Below, piece after piece: positions 44,247-52,780 of a stretch of DNA of 64,000 nucleotides. The DNA comes from Pantanalinema sp. GBBB05. GTDB taxonomy: Bacteria; Cyanobacteriota; Cyanobacteriia; Leptolyngbyales; Leptolyngbyaceae. The position numbers and the translations under genes were made by a program. Position 1 is the stretch's first letter, and every line of letters begins with the position of its first letter. The DNA lies in contig VRZD01000001.1 in assembly GCA_016743235.1 (NCBI GenBank), forward strand, positions 310,001 through 374,000, written 5' to 3'. The notes under the pieces are model-generated. The model was not told the DNA's origin. It ran no database searches and saw nothing but the letters and a program-made list of their open reading frames with translations.

Positions 44247-45191
44247 TCACAACCTTGGAACCAACAAAACTGACTTCACCTGGCGTTTGACTGGTCTGCC
44301 TTCTGCATCTAGCTTGCCATAAACTGTCTTACCCTGGTAATAAAGTGCAGCAGAACTACCTCCATCCAGATTGAGCGCTCGTTCTACAGACAGCGATCGC
44401 ATAAATTCTGCCAGTTCCGGTAACGTTAATCCTGAACCAGTTGGCTGATCTGGCTTTTGTGCCGCCATAACCCAAACAACCGTGCCATCGCCAGTGATAC
44501 CTACTGCACTGCGAGCATTGGGCTGTTGACTCCCTATGGCATCCCGAATGATCACGCCATTTGCAGAATCAAGAAAGCCCTCCGCTACAGCTGTTGATTG
44601 GGGTAGTAGCTGTGGACCGGCGGCTAAGGCATGCACTAATTTGCAACCTGTAGGCACAGGTGATTGGTGTTGAGTAATGTCATAGCGGATGCCCTGCCCA
44701 CACTGGTACTGGCGAAATTCTGAGCGATTCAGAATTTTATCTATATAGGGAGCCAAATCAGGATTATTGATCAATCGCTCATTCTGACGCGGATCAGCGA
44801 CCTGTTTGCCCTGTGTGACGATATACGAGGTGGATTTGGCATTTTGCGGATCAAAGAAACCACCGTTAATCACAGCGATCGCACCAGAGCGTTGCGCCCA
44901 TGATTCTACCGATGCCAATCTGTCTGAAACCATGGGAACTACGGTGTAGCGACCTGCGGCTGGAATGGTGAGTACATGCACCACACTATGAGGGAGGGTA
45001 TAGGTGGTGTCAGCGATCGCTGGACTAGGTTGAGCCACTATAGAAGGAGCCACAGCTAACGGTGGCTTGGTCGGTGAGGTACAGGATGTGGTTAGCAATA
45101 AGGCAACCCATCCGCAGATGGAACTATGCAGTGAGCGCCGCCAAGTGATCAATTGCAATTTCAATAACGAAAAAGCAAAGCCTGGAGTCAA
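44247..45191 (-). CDS. Phosphodiester glycosidase (NAGPA) family protein, exported
   Basis: 314 residues. Hydrophobic N-terminal stretch ending LLLTTSC suggests a lipoprotein signal (Cys at about 37) or a Sec signal; the lipobox is poor. The catalytic domain has INGGFFDPQ, a central AAGPQLLP, RSAVGITGDGTVVWVMA, and LNLDGGSSAALYYQGK, the motifs of the NAGPA/DUF2233 group that cleaves phospho-sugar diesters. The track to the start is uncertain: 45191 is a TTG and there is no ATG before the signal. Convergent with fur, 25 bases apart. Confidence 0.8.
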   Translation of the reverse strand: MTPGFAFSLLKLQLITWRRSLHSSICGWVALLLTTSCTSPTKPPLAVAPSIVAQPSPAIADTTYTLPHSVVHVLTIPAAGRYTVVPMVSDRLASVESWAQRSGAIAVINGGFFDPQNAKSTSYIVTQGKQVADPRQNERLINNPDLAPYIDKILNRSEFRQYQCGQGIRYDITQHQSPVPTGCKLVHALAAGPQLLPQSTAVAEGFLDSANGVIIRDAIGSQQPNARSAVGITGDGTVVWVMAAQKPDQPTGSGLTLPELAEFMRSLSVERALNLDGGSSAALYYQGKTVYGKLDAEGRPVKRQVKSVLLVPRL

Positions 45192-45363
45192 ACCTGAAAT
45201 TTATGTTCAGGTCACTGAACTCATGCTTTGCGTGTACGCAAGATTTAGGGTTCAGAAGGGATCTAATACTAGGCTTTTCATGGTACAAAAGCGGAGTTGT
45301 GATCCCGTCAGAGGGTGAGATTGTCACTGAGCCTGCCCTGGCAAACGCTTGCAGGCAAGGACG

Positions 45364-45729
45364 TTATTGCGGTTTCCAATCCCGCTCAGCTTGGGCTAAG
45401 ACATAAGTTGCTACCGCCTGGATTTCTTCATCATTTAACCGTCCTTTGAAGGCAGGCATGGCATTTTTGCCATTGGTAACTTGTGCCACAATTGCCTGCT
45501 GCGAATCCATCCCATATTCTTTCAGTGCTGTCTGTTTCAAATTCTTGTTGGCCATCACAACGTTGTTGCCATTAAGATGACAGGCGGCACAATTTGCCCC
45601 AAATACCTTGGCTCCTAAGCGTAATGTATCCGCTTCATCCGCAAACACGGGACGAACCAAGATAGCACTAAACAGTACCAGTGCTAGCAGTAGGACGGTT
45701 AAAATCCGGTTTAATCCGATCGCTCTCAA
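45364..45729 (-). CDS. petJ: Cytochrome c6
   Basis: 121 residues including a lumen-targeting signal (about 1-30, cleaved after VFA). Haem-binding CAACH (Cys47, Cys50, His51) and the axial Met91 in NAMPAF are intact. Mature size about 91 residues. It carries electrons from cytochrome b6f to photosystem I when copper for plastocyanin is scarce. The start is a TTG at 45729, there being no ATG upstream of the signal. The divergent petR-petP genes are 166 bases away, and the promoter between them is described separately. Confidence 0.95.
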   Translation of the reverse strand: MRAIGLNRILTVLLLALVLFSAILVRPVFADEADTLRLGAKVFGANCAACHLNGNNVVMANKNLKQTALKEYGMDSQQAIVAQVTNGKNAMPAFKGRLNDEEIQAVATYVLAQAERDWKPQ

Positions 45730-45772
45730 GGGGATATCCTCTTAACTCGGCAGTTCGTTAGAATGTGCCATT

Positions 45773-45809
45773 ATTGTCTGCCTGTCTATCCTCAGCGTCA
45801 ATAGACAGG
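45773..45809 (-). promoter_or_regulatory. petJ promoter with inverted repeat over the -35 box
   Basis: On the minus strand the -35 box TTGACG (45796-45801) and -10 box GACAAT (45773-45778) are 17 bases apart. A perfect 9-base inverted repeat, CCTGTCTAT (45781-45789) / ATAGACAGG (45801-45809), overlaps the -35 box and fills the spacer, so a bound repressor would block polymerase. A further smaller palindrome GACAGGTTGTC lies at 45804-45814. A PetR operator is the natural reading. Confidence 0.6.
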
Positions 45810-45849
45810 TTGTCGAACTTGAGATGCGGCGATCGCCCAAGCTCACGGA

Positions 45850-45874
45850 TTACTAAACGACGATATTCTAGTAA
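45850..45874. promoter_or_regulatory. Small inverted repeat before petR
   Basis: TTACTA (45850-45855) and TAGTAA (45869-45874), 13 bases apart, lie 22-46 bases upstream of the petR ATG and cover a possible -10 box TATTCT (45864-45869). This may be an autoregulatory site; it is short and could be chance. Confidence 0.35.
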
Positions 45875-45895
45875 AAGATTCAAAATTGAAATTAT

Positions 45896-46318
45896 ATGGT
45901 TTCTCTTCCCCATCATCGTCCCCGACAGTTATCGTTGGGACCGTTAGAAACTGAAATTCTGCATATTCTTTGGACTCTTAATACAGCCAGTGTCAAAGAT
46001 GTGCATGAACAAATTCTGGCTGACCCCGATCGCGAACTTGCCTATACCTCAGTCACCACAGTACTGAATCGGCTGACGAAGAAAGGCTGGCTGACCCGAG
46101 AAAAGCATGGACGGAGTTTTATCTGGCGACCACTGGTAACTCGTCCAGAAGCGCAAGCCTTGCTAGCTTATGAGCAATTAAACCAATTTTTGGCGATCGG
46201 TAATCCCGATGTTGTCGCCGCCTTTGCCGATCACCTTGATCAAGCTAGTGTTGAGCAGTTAGAAGCGATCGCCCAACGTTTGCAAGCCGTGCGTCGATCC
46301 AGGGAGGAGGAACAATGA
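45896..46318 (+). CDS. petR: BlaI/CopY-type repressor, PetR-like
   Basis: 140 residues, winged-helix BlaI/MecI/CopY family: LSLGPLETEILHILWTLNTASVKDVHEQI, the recognition helix YTSVTTVLNRLTKKGWLTREKHGRSFIW and a C-terminal dimer region. In Synechocystis 6803 PetR and the protease PetP control petE and petJ in response to copper. Here the same pair is divergent from petJ, which makes PetR the best call. Its stop overlaps the petP start in ATGA. No zinc-type Cys pair as in CopY, consistent with the protease-regulated mode. Confidence 0.85.
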   Translation: MVSLPHHRPRQLSLGPLETEILHILWTLNTASVKDVHEQILADPDRELAYTSVTTVLNRLTKKGWLTREKHGRSFIWRPLVTRPEAQALLAYEQLNQFLAIGNPDVVAAFADHLDQASVEQLEAIAQRLQAVRRSREEEQ

Positions 46319-47157
46319 TGCATCTGGTCATGATCTTAATTGCGCTTCTGGTTGCCTGGGGAATTCGCTGCCAAAGCTTCCAGGACTCAGGAGATTGGTC
46401 GCAGCGCTGGCAGCAAGCATTAGGTCTATTTATGTTTCCGCCTGTATTGCTGCTAACGACGGCGATCGCGGTACTGGCAATGGGACCACAGGGACAGATG
46501 GTGTATTGGTGGGAAGGCTGGCTGAGCTACGGCTTGGTCAGTGGCTTTTTGGTAGTCGCACTCGTACTATTACTTGGGCTGAGTTGGCAAGCCTGGCGAT
46601 CGATCAAGCAGGTGCGCACCTACACTCAAATTGAGGTGAAAGGTAAACCCAGCCGCTTACTTAAGAGTATGTATCCATTTGTGGCACAAATCGGCTTTTG
46701 GAAACCAGAACTCGTAGTGAGTCAAGGACTATTACAGCTCTTGACTAACGATCATTTAGAAGCCGTGTTAATTCATGAACAGGCGCATTTTCATTACCGG
46801 GATACCTTTTGGTTCTTTGGTTTGGGATGGTTGCGGCGGCTAACCTGCTGGCTCCCCCAAACCGAAGCTCTCTGGCAAGAATTATTGGTATTACGAGAAC
46901 TACGGGCAGATCGATGGGCAGCAGAACAAGTCGATAGTTTATTGTTAGCAGAAGCCCTCCTGACTGTAGTTAGCACTCCAACAGTGCAACCTGAATTAGC
47001 AGCGGCTTTTGGCGATCTGGCATTGCGCGATCGCTTAACAGAGCGGATCGATGCCTTGTTAACCGAAGCTCCTAGCACCAATTCCACGGATGGGTGGGCA
47101 TGGACATGGCTATTGCTAAGCCTGCTGCCCCTAGCCATGATTCCGTTTCATAGCTAA
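46315..47157 (+). CDS. petP: M56-family membrane metalloprotease, PetP-like
   Basis: 280 residues. Membrane helices near 2-18, 40-57 and 70-93, a cytoplasmic protease domain with His154-Glu155-x2-His158 (VLIHEQAHFHYRD) and the third-ligand region LRELRADRWAAEQ, and a final helix (about 262-278). This is the BlaR1/MecR1 M56 core without the penicillin-binding sensor, as in PetP, which is thought to cleave PetR when copper is present. It is translationally coupled to petR through the ATGA overlap. A strong identification by context and motif together. Confidence 0.85.
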   Translation: MMHLVMILIALLVAWGIRCQSFQDSGDWSQRWQQALGLFMFPPVLLLTTAIAVLAMGPQGQMVYWWEGWLSYGLVSGFLVVALVLLLGLSWQAWRSIKQVRTYTQIEVKGKPSRLLKSMYPFVAQIGFWKPELVVSQGLLQLLTNDHLEAVLIHEQAHFHYRDTFWFFGLGWLRRLTCWLPQTEALWQELLVLRELRADRWAAEQVDSLLLAEALLTVVSTPTVQPELAAAFGDLALRDRLTERIDALLTEAPSTNSTDGWAWTWLLLSLLPLAMIPFHS

Positions 47158-47205
47158 AGCAGATGCCATCGGGACAGCATGATTGACCTCCCGATGGCTA
47201 AGTGA

Positions 47206-47541
47206 TTATGCCCAACGCCCTTTTTGGGCTTCATGGCAATTGGCAATTTCATCGCGGATGCTTCTCAGCGATCGTCCCCGGTTCCACTGGTACAGGTACG
47301 ACCGAACATCATGACCATCCGCCTCACGCCCGAGGAAATTCAAATAAAACTCATTGATTGCTGTGACGGCTTCAGCACTACTGGCAACTCGCCGGTAAGT
47401 GTAACCATCGATATACCCTTGAGTTTGCTTTTGAGGGTGGGTCTGCGATTGGCTCTGCTGCCTAGGACTACTCGATCGCAAGGAGTGGGGTGTTGATAAA
47501 GCAGAAACTAAAAGATTGGTCATGCTTTTAATCCCCTGCAT
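47206..47541 (-). CDS. Small protein with DUF4214-like segment
   Basis: 111 residues. A Ser/Gln/His-rich low-complexity start (about 8-40) is followed by VTAINEFYLNFLGREADGHDVRSYLYQWNRGRSL, which looks like one DUF4214 repeat (FYxxxLGREADxxGxxxY) of phycobilisome-linker or S-layer-associated proteins. A GGAGG site supports the start at 47541. No signal peptide. Its function is not clear. Confidence 0.6.
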   Translation of the reverse strand: MQGIKSMTNLLVSALSTPHSLRSSSPRQQSQSQTHPQKQTQGYIDGYTYRRVASSAEAVTAINEFYLNFLGREADGHDVRSYLYQWNRGRSLRSIRDEIANCHEAQKGRWA

Positions 47542-47750
47542 CGCTTTAACCTCCTTTTTGCAATCGTATAGAACACCTTAGTTTGTCAAACTGATTAATC
47601 CCTAACGTCCTCTAGATGGATTAAATGATCTACACCAACTGGCGGATTTAGTGATTACCTGAAAGATTTAATCACACTGAGACCCCAAAGATCAGGATAC
47701 TACCAAAAAGTTGGTGCAGTAGCCAGTAAAATGCTGATTTTCAGCTCATT

Positions 47751-47783
47751 TGCCCAAAAAAGACCCCAGTTAATTAGCTGGGG
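47751..47783 (-). terminator. Rho-independent terminator after ycf46
   Basis: On the minus strand CCCCAG/CTGGGG (47764-47769 and 47778-47783) forms a stem with an AT-rich loop and is followed by TTTTTTGGGC, a classic T-run. It lies about 150 bases past the ycf46 stop (47935) and ends the long minus-strand unit that begins with rpmH. Confidence 0.8.
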
Positions 47784-47934
47784 TGTAGATTCTACTTCAG
47801 GTAAGTTGCCACTAGTTCATTCCATATCGTTAGCTTACTGCTGCTCCGAAGCTAAATCCTTCCTCCGTAGAGATCGAAACAGTCATCGCTAGGATGAACA
47901 CCCTCTCACCCGATCGGATCTAGAGATTGCCCAA
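47784..47934. other. Untranslated 3' stretch of ycf46
   Basis: With the stretch 47542-47750, this makes 393 bases between ycf46 and the small DUF4214-like gene; apart from the terminator, the rest (47542-47750) should hold the small gene's promoter, and I see nothing else in it. Confidence 0.4.
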
Positions 47935-49458
47935 CTAATCAGGCTGCTGAATTTGTCGTTGGATCCGTTGGCTCAAGCTATTGTGCTTAGAGGCTAATCG
48001 GGCTTTGCCAGAAGCCGCCCAATCTTGCAGCAGTTGAATTTGTTCCTGAGCAGTTCGGGCTAAAGGGACGATTTGGCTAGCGGCTTCCAAAATGTCATCG
48101 GTCGTAAATTCTCGATCTTGGCTAAATCCAATATGCATCGCCTCAACGATCGTTTGCTCAATTTCGGCTCCCGAAAAGTCAGGAGTCTCATACGCTAAGC
48201 GATCGAGGTCATAGTCCTTCAATCGATACGATCGAAGTCGAGCTAAATGAACTTCAAAGATGGCTCGGCGCTCTTCGTGACTCGGCAACCCAACAAAAAA
48301 GATCTCATCAAATCGCCCTTTGCGTAACATTTCTGGTGGCAAGGCTCGGATATTATTTGCGGTCGCTACCACAAACACCGGAGAGGTTTTCTCGGCTAAC
48401 CAAGTAATGAATGTCCCAAATACCCGGCTAGTTGTACCGCTATCACCTTTACCATCGGCTCCAGCAAAGGCTTTATCAATCTCGTCAATCCACAAAACGC
48501 AGGGAGCTAAGGCTTCGGCAAGCTGAATCATTTGGCGCGTCCGCGATTCCGACTGCCCCACTAGCTCAGCAAACAAGCGTCCAACATCCAAGCGTAAAAG
48601 TGGTAAATGCCAGTGGTGAGAAATCGCTTTTGCAGTCAGTGATTTACCCGTGCCTTGAATTCCCACTAACAGTAAGCCTCTAGGATGAGGTAAACCATAT
48701 TCCCGCGCCCGGTCCGAAAACGCGCCTCCACGTCGTAATAACCAATCTTTCAAATTATCTAAACCGCCAATATCAGAAATATTCGTGGCAGTCGGATAGA
48801 AGTCAAGAATTTGGGTTTGACGGATGGTCTGACGTTTTTCTTCCAGGATCAGGTCTACATCGTCACCCCGTAATTCTCCATGCGTAGCGATCGCTCGTGC
48901 CAATACACGGCGAATTCGTTCAATTGAGAGCCCCTGACAGGAGCGAATTAGATCGTCAAGCGCTCGATTATCGATCGTTTTGCCAGTGGCATCCAGTAGC
49001 CGCTTGACTTCATCTCGAATTTCCAATCCATTCGGTAGGGGAAACTCCAAGATCGTTAGGGCTTCACTCAACTCGTCAGGAATATTGATTTGCGCCGAAA
49101 TTATGACAAGATTTTTAGGCTGAGATTTGAGCCGTCGAGCTAAATTACGCAGTTTGCGGGATACCGAAACATCTTCCAAAAACCGATGAAAGTCACGCAG
49201 AACGAAGATTGCCGCCGCAGAATCGGGGAGTTTTTCGACAAATTCCAAGGCTTGCAGCGGATTCCGTTTACCGAAACCTCGATCGTTAGGATTGCCTTCA
49301 TAACCATCCACAAAATCCCAAATATAAACTGCCCGATTACCTAGCCGAGCCGCTGATTGCGCGATCGTCGCTTCAATCCGTTCTTCTTCGTGAGTTGGAA
49401 TATAAATGAGGGGATAACGTGCCCGCAACAGCAATTCAAATTCGTCATTAAAGCTCAT
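47935..49458 (-). CDS. ycf46: AAA+ ATPase Ycf46
   Basis: 507 residues, full length for Ycf46. The N-terminal part (about 1-225) is the cyanobacteria/plastid-specific region beginning MSFNDEFELLLRARYPLIYI; the AAA+ domain follows with Walker A GIQGTGKS, Walker B VLWIDEIDKAF, sensor VVATANNIRALPPEMLRKGRFDE (two Arg fingers) and a C-terminal lid. Proposed to support CO2 use or photosynthesis regulation in Synechocystis (Slr0374). Last gene of the minus-strand run. Confidence 0.93.
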   Translation of the reverse strand: MSFNDEFELLLRARYPLIYIPTHEEERIEATIAQSAARLGNRAVYIWDFVDGYEGNPNDRGFGKRNPLQALEFVEKLPDSAAAIFVLRDFHRFLEDVSVSRKLRNLARRLKSQPKNLVIISAQINIPDELSEALTILEFPLPNGLEIRDEVKRLLDATGKTIDNRALDDLIRSCQGLSIERIRRVLARAIATHGELRGDDVDLILEEKRQTIRQTQILDFYPTATNISDIGGLDNLKDWLLRRGGAFSDRAREYGLPHPRGLLLVGIQGTGKSLTAKAISHHWHLPLLRLDVGRLFAELVGQSESRTRQMIQLAEALAPCVLWIDEIDKAFAGADGKGDSGTTSRVFGTFITWLAEKTSPVFVVATANNIRALPPEMLRKGRFDEIFFVGLPSHEERRAIFEVHLARLRSYRLKDYDLDRLAYETPDFSGAEIEQTIVEAMHIGFSQDREFTTDDILEAASQIVPLARTAQEQIQLLQDWAASGKARLASKHNSLSQRIQRQIQQPD

Positions 49459-49548
49459 GGTAAAAATTTAAACACACAAAAGTTCAGGGGTTGCCAACGG
49501 TGACTTCACATCGCTCCCCTTCCATTGTGCCGTTTTCCGTTTGAGTTG

Positions 49549-50061
49549 CTAATTCCGATCCGAAAGTTGATTCTTTAAGGACTCTAGGGATGCCCAGCGC
49601 CGATCGATCGCTGGTTGAGCCGGAGTTGATTCCTGAACTTCAATCCCCTGGCAGTTCTGGTCGCAAAGTTGGCGTTGAGGGAGTTCCAAGCATAGTTGTT
49701 CGTACAACCAGGTTTCCAGCTCAAAATAGCCTTGAGGCGACAGCGTTTCAATTAAATCTTCGGAAGAAATGTCCCGCTCAAATAATGCCAAATCGGTATT
49801 GTCGGGAGTTTCGCTTAACCAGATCAACTCAGTCGGAGCGATCGACAACCGGTAGTTATACTGCTGCAAACACCGATGACAACTCAATGTCACAATCGCC
49901 TCAGCCTTGGCTGACACTTCTAGATAATTACCTTGATGAACAACTTGAACCCATCCTTGCACTGGAGTCAGCGTTTCTAACCCAGCGATCACTTCACTAA
50001 ACTCAATGCGCTCGGTGCGATTGGGTAACCTCGTCAGACGAGGAATATAAATTGATTCCAT
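49549..50061 (-). CDS. yceD: YceD/DUF177 family protein
   Basis: 170 residues. DUF177 hallmarks: VTLSCHRCLQQYNYRL with the Cys-x2-Cys, and the C-terminal QLCLELPQRQLCDQNCQGIE that carries further Cys. The family acts in 23S rRNA accumulation or ribosome assembly. In many bacteria it precedes rpmF; here it follows jag and yidC. It begins 35 bases after jag's stop. Confidence 0.85.
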   Translation of the reverse strand: MESIYIPRLTRLPNRTERIEFSEVIAGLETLTPVQGWVQVVHQGNYLEVSAKAEAIVTLSCHRCLQQYNYRLSIAPTELIWLSETPDNTDLALFERDISSEDLIETLSPQGYFELETWLYEQLCLELPQRQLCDQNCQGIEVQESTPAQPAIDRRWASLESLKNQLSDRN

Positions 50062-50096
50062 GCTCTCTCACCTGCCTCAATTCCCGGAAAGAGGAT

Positions 50097-50588
50097 TTAG
50101 CCTTCCCGTAATTTCACGACTAGTCGGCGATCAGGCTCTTGACCCCGACTGTAGGTTTCCAAATCCGGGCACTCTTTCAATAACGTATGTAACTGCCGTC
50201 GTTCTGCAGCTGATAATGACTGCAACTCATACTCTGCCCCAGTTTCACGCACCCGCTCCGCCGCCCGATCGGCGATCGCCTGTAACTCGGCATAACGACG
50301 CTGACGATAGCCATCCAGATCAATGGTGAAGGCTCCCTGCTGGTCTGACTCGACGCCAATATTTAGAATCGTATTCGCCAAGTACTGCACGGAATCAATT
50401 ACAGAGCCATCTGCACCCGTTAGCCCTTGAATCTGTTCAGGAGTTAGTTGCGTGTCATCGATCGTGAGCCAACAGCTACTTTCCCCGATCGCAGAGCTCA
50501 TTTCAGTTGTGACCGCCGCCGGTAACCCTGCTAACCGCAGAAATTCCTGCAACCATTGCTGTCCGCGCTGTATTTGAGTGCTGTCCAT
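50097..50588 (-). CDS. jag: R3H domain RNA-binding protein Jag/KhpB
   Basis: 163 residues. A KH-like middle (about 45-100; ADGSVIDSVQYLANTIL) and an R3H domain (about 100-160; RAAERVRETGAEYELQSLSAAERRQLHTLLKECPDLETYSRGQEPDRRLVV). It should bind single-stranded RNA. Position directly after yidC is the usual one for Jag. The N-terminal Jag_N part is short or missing. Confidence 0.88.
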   Translation of the reverse strand: MDSTQIQRGQQWLQEFLRLAGLPAAVTTEMSSAIGESSCWLTIDDTQLTPEQIQGLTGADGSVIDSVQYLANTILNIGVESDQQGAFTIDLDGYRQRRYAELQAIADRAAERVRETGAEYELQSLSAAERRQLHTLLKECPDLETYSRGQEPDRRLVVKLREG

Positions 50589-50680
50589 AACGAGTACCGT
50601 GTCAAGTTCACCAATGAATTATGCAGAAGAGAGACAGCGTTTGAACTATCTGGATAGTTCAAACGCTGTCTGACAGGGTA

Positions 50681-51838
50681 CTAGCTTTGGGCTTTCTTCT
50701 TAGTCCGATTACCTGGCTCAAACGGTAATGTCGTTTTACCCGTGGCTTTCACATCAACCGTCTTAGTTTCCGCATCCACAATCTTTTGAATCTCTTCAGG
50801 AAGGGCTTCACGCGACAGGATGAAGGTTTGCAGAGTCTGGAAGATGTTAGCAATTACCATGTACATCAACACCCCTGCCGGAAGTGGGAAAAACAGAAAC
50901 ATCCCGGAGAAGATGATCGGCGTAATTTTGTTAACCGTATCCTGGCTTGGATTGGAGCTAGGTCCTTGACCCGACAACAGTTGGTTCACATAGATGCTGA
51001 TACCGAAGAAGATAATCATCCCCACGATATCCCAGTGAATTTTGCCATCTGGATCGATCGCGCCGACCCGACCTAAGGCATCAATAAACAAGAACCCTTT
51101 ATCAGCTGCCAGACCAGGAATGACGCCCTTAATCGAAACATCTCCAGGTTGTAGAGCGACGAGCGTCCCATCCTCATTAATCTTGATCCGCTCAGCGCCA
51201 TTCACCACTTCGAGCTTTGGAGTCAGCTTAGCTTTTGTCTCTGGATACTCTTCCAACAGATCTTTGAGCGGCTTACCTTCTAACGTTTGGTATTCCACAG
51301 TAGCGGTCTCACCCACGGCTAGCTTGGTTCCACCAGGAACGATCGCCGCTACCCGGGCATGAATTCCATCCGTGAGATAGATATTTTGCGGATTACTAGT
51401 AAACGCCTGCGGCTGGATCTGCTCAATCTGTTCCTTGGGTAGAATTTGAAAATTCAGCGTGTAAGGCACATCTGAGAAGGGTGATCCTCGCAGGGTGGCA
51501 AATAGAGCGAACAAAACTGGCATCTGAAAGAGCAAGGGCAAGCACCCTGCCAGCGGGTTTCCCAACTCCTGCATGACTTTCGCCATTTCTTCCTGCTGCT
51601 TGGCAGGATCATTTTTGTAGCGCTCCCGGATTTCTTGCTGGCGCTTCTGCATAATGGGCTGAACCACCTTCATCCGCCGCATGTTCCGGATAGAACCAGC
51701 GCTGAGAGGGTACAACGCGAAGCGAATAACCAGCGTTAAAGCCACGATCGCCAGACCATAGCTCGGCACGATCCCATAGAAAAAATCCAGGATCGGCAGC
51801 ATTACATTGTTGGAAAGAAACCCAATACCAAAGTCCAT
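50681..51838 (-). CDS. yidC: Membrane protein insertase YidC
   Basis: 385 residues; first helix at about 20-40 ([18 protein letters not shown]), the hydrophilic-groove Arg in that helix, coiled-coil loop with [21 protein letters not shown], three more helices and a large extracytoplasmic domain between helices 2 and 3 (about 140-265; [18 protein letters not shown] ... IRINEDG) that is typical of cyanobacterial YidC. A C-terminal Lys-rich tail. It inserts thylakoid and plasma membrane proteins. Confidence 0.95.
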   Translation of the reverse strand: MDFGIGFLSNNVMLPILDFFYGIVPSYGLAIVALTLVIRFALYPLSAGSIRNMRRMKVVQPIMQKRQQEIRERYKNDPAKQQEEMAKVMQELGNPLAGCLPLLFQMPVLFALFATLRGSPFSDVPYTLNFQILPKEQIEQIQPQAFTSNPQNIYLTDGIHARVAAIVPGGTKLAVGETATVEYQTLEGKPLKDLLEEYPETKAKLTPKLEVVNGAERIKINEDGTLVALQPGDVSIKGVIPGLAADKGFLFIDALGRVGAIDPDGKIHWDIVGMIIFFGISIYVNQLLSGQGPSSNPSQDTVNKITPIIFSGMFLFFPLPAGVLMYMVIANIFQTLQTFILSREALPEEIQKIVDAETKTVDVKATGKTTLPFEPGNRTKKKAQS

Positions 51839-51943
51839 TCGCTCTAACCTGACCCTCGTTCTTCGAGTTTTCTGAATCTAAGTCTATCCAAAGATCGACC
51901 CCAACATACACGCTGTTGCCGACAATGAATTACTTTTTCTGGA

Positions 51944-52342
51944 TCATCCTTGACTACCCAGTGAGCCACTCGCCTGCTGAGCTCGGGGCGATAAGTGCTC
52001 ATTAATGTAGCTGTAAACCTCACGGAATTTAGGTACTGCCCGGAGTTCCAGACGGCTACCATCCTTGAGGGTAATCACCATATCTCCCCAGCCGCCAAGA
52101 CCGCGAGGGACAGTGACAATTTTGGCAATTTCTGAATAAATGATATCTGAGCGATCGCGTCCCATCCAGCCACCGATCACCGATACCCGACGATCAGTAA
52201 TGCGATAGCGCAACCATAAGGCTCGGACGATCGCAGCAATAGTAAGCGGCAGACAAATCACCGTAAATCCGAGCAGAATATTAATGATTAAATCCCCAAT
52301 ATGGGGACCACCCTCATAGTAGACTTCTTCACGAATACCCAT
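51944..52342 (-). CDS. Bacterial PH domain membrane protein
   Basis: 132 residues. EEVYYEGGPHIGDLIINILLGFTVICLPLTIAAIVRAL carries one long helical hairpin, followed by YRITDRRVSVIGGWMGRDRSDIIYSEIAKIV, the bPH_2 domain. It overlaps the end of rnpA by 14 bases, a place held by yidD in many other bacteria. Function in ribosome or membrane insertion is not shown by the sequence. Confidence 0.82.
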   Translation of the reverse strand: MGIREEVYYEGGPHIGDLIINILLGFTVICLPLTIAAIVRALWLRYRITDRRVSVIGGWMGRDRSDIIYSEIAKIVTVPRGLGGWGDMVITLKDGSRLELRAVPKFREVYSYINEHLSPRAQQASGSLGSQG

Positions 52343-52748
52343 CTAGCACCTCAGCGTCTGTTAGCAACTGCTCTAATTCTTGCAGAAATTGCTGATAATC
52401 GCATTGCAACGCCTGGGGATGGACGGTAATCACTAAATCCCACCCCTGAGCTAATCGAGGCAAAAGCCGCCGACAAATTGCCCGCAGCTGCCGCTTAATT
52501 CGGTTTCGCACCACAGCTCGCTTATGAACCTTTTGGCTAATGGAAATGCCAATCCGGGTTACAGGTTGAACGATGTTGCGAAGTGGAGGAGACTCACTTG
52601 GAGTGGGTTGATTTCGGCGATCGGCGATCGGCAGCTTTTGGCGTACTAGCCTAATCGTAAGGTGTTTGCCTCTACGTCGAGTTCCCCGTTGGTAAACCAG
52701 GTCAAAATCTCGCCGTAACTTTAGGCGATTCGCCCTCGGCAACGCCAC
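52329..52748 (-). CDS. rnpA: Ribonuclease P protein component
   Basis: 139 residues. MALPRANRLKLRRDFDLVYQRG at the start, the strand GKHLTIRLVRQ and the RNR motif segment RIGISISQKVHKRAVVRNRIKRQLRAICR are decisive. It has a 15-residue insert (PTPSESPPLRNIVQPV) before that motif. GTG start at 52748, since an ATG two bases away is in another frame. 32 bases after rpmH. Confidence 0.94.
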   Translation of the reverse strand: MALPRANRLKLRRDFDLVYQRGTRRRGKHLTIRLVRQKLPIADRRNQPTPSESPPLRNIVQPVTRIGISISQKVHKRAVVRNRIKRQLRAICRRLLPRLAQGWDLVITVHPQALQCDYQQFLQELEQLLTDAEVLDGYS

Positions 52749-52780
52749 ATCAACCCCACTTCATTAAATCGGTGATGACT

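Noticed and set aside
45765..45947. 60-codon open frame in the petJ-petR gap
   Set aside because: It overlaps petR in another frame and covers the promoter elements; no family resemblance.
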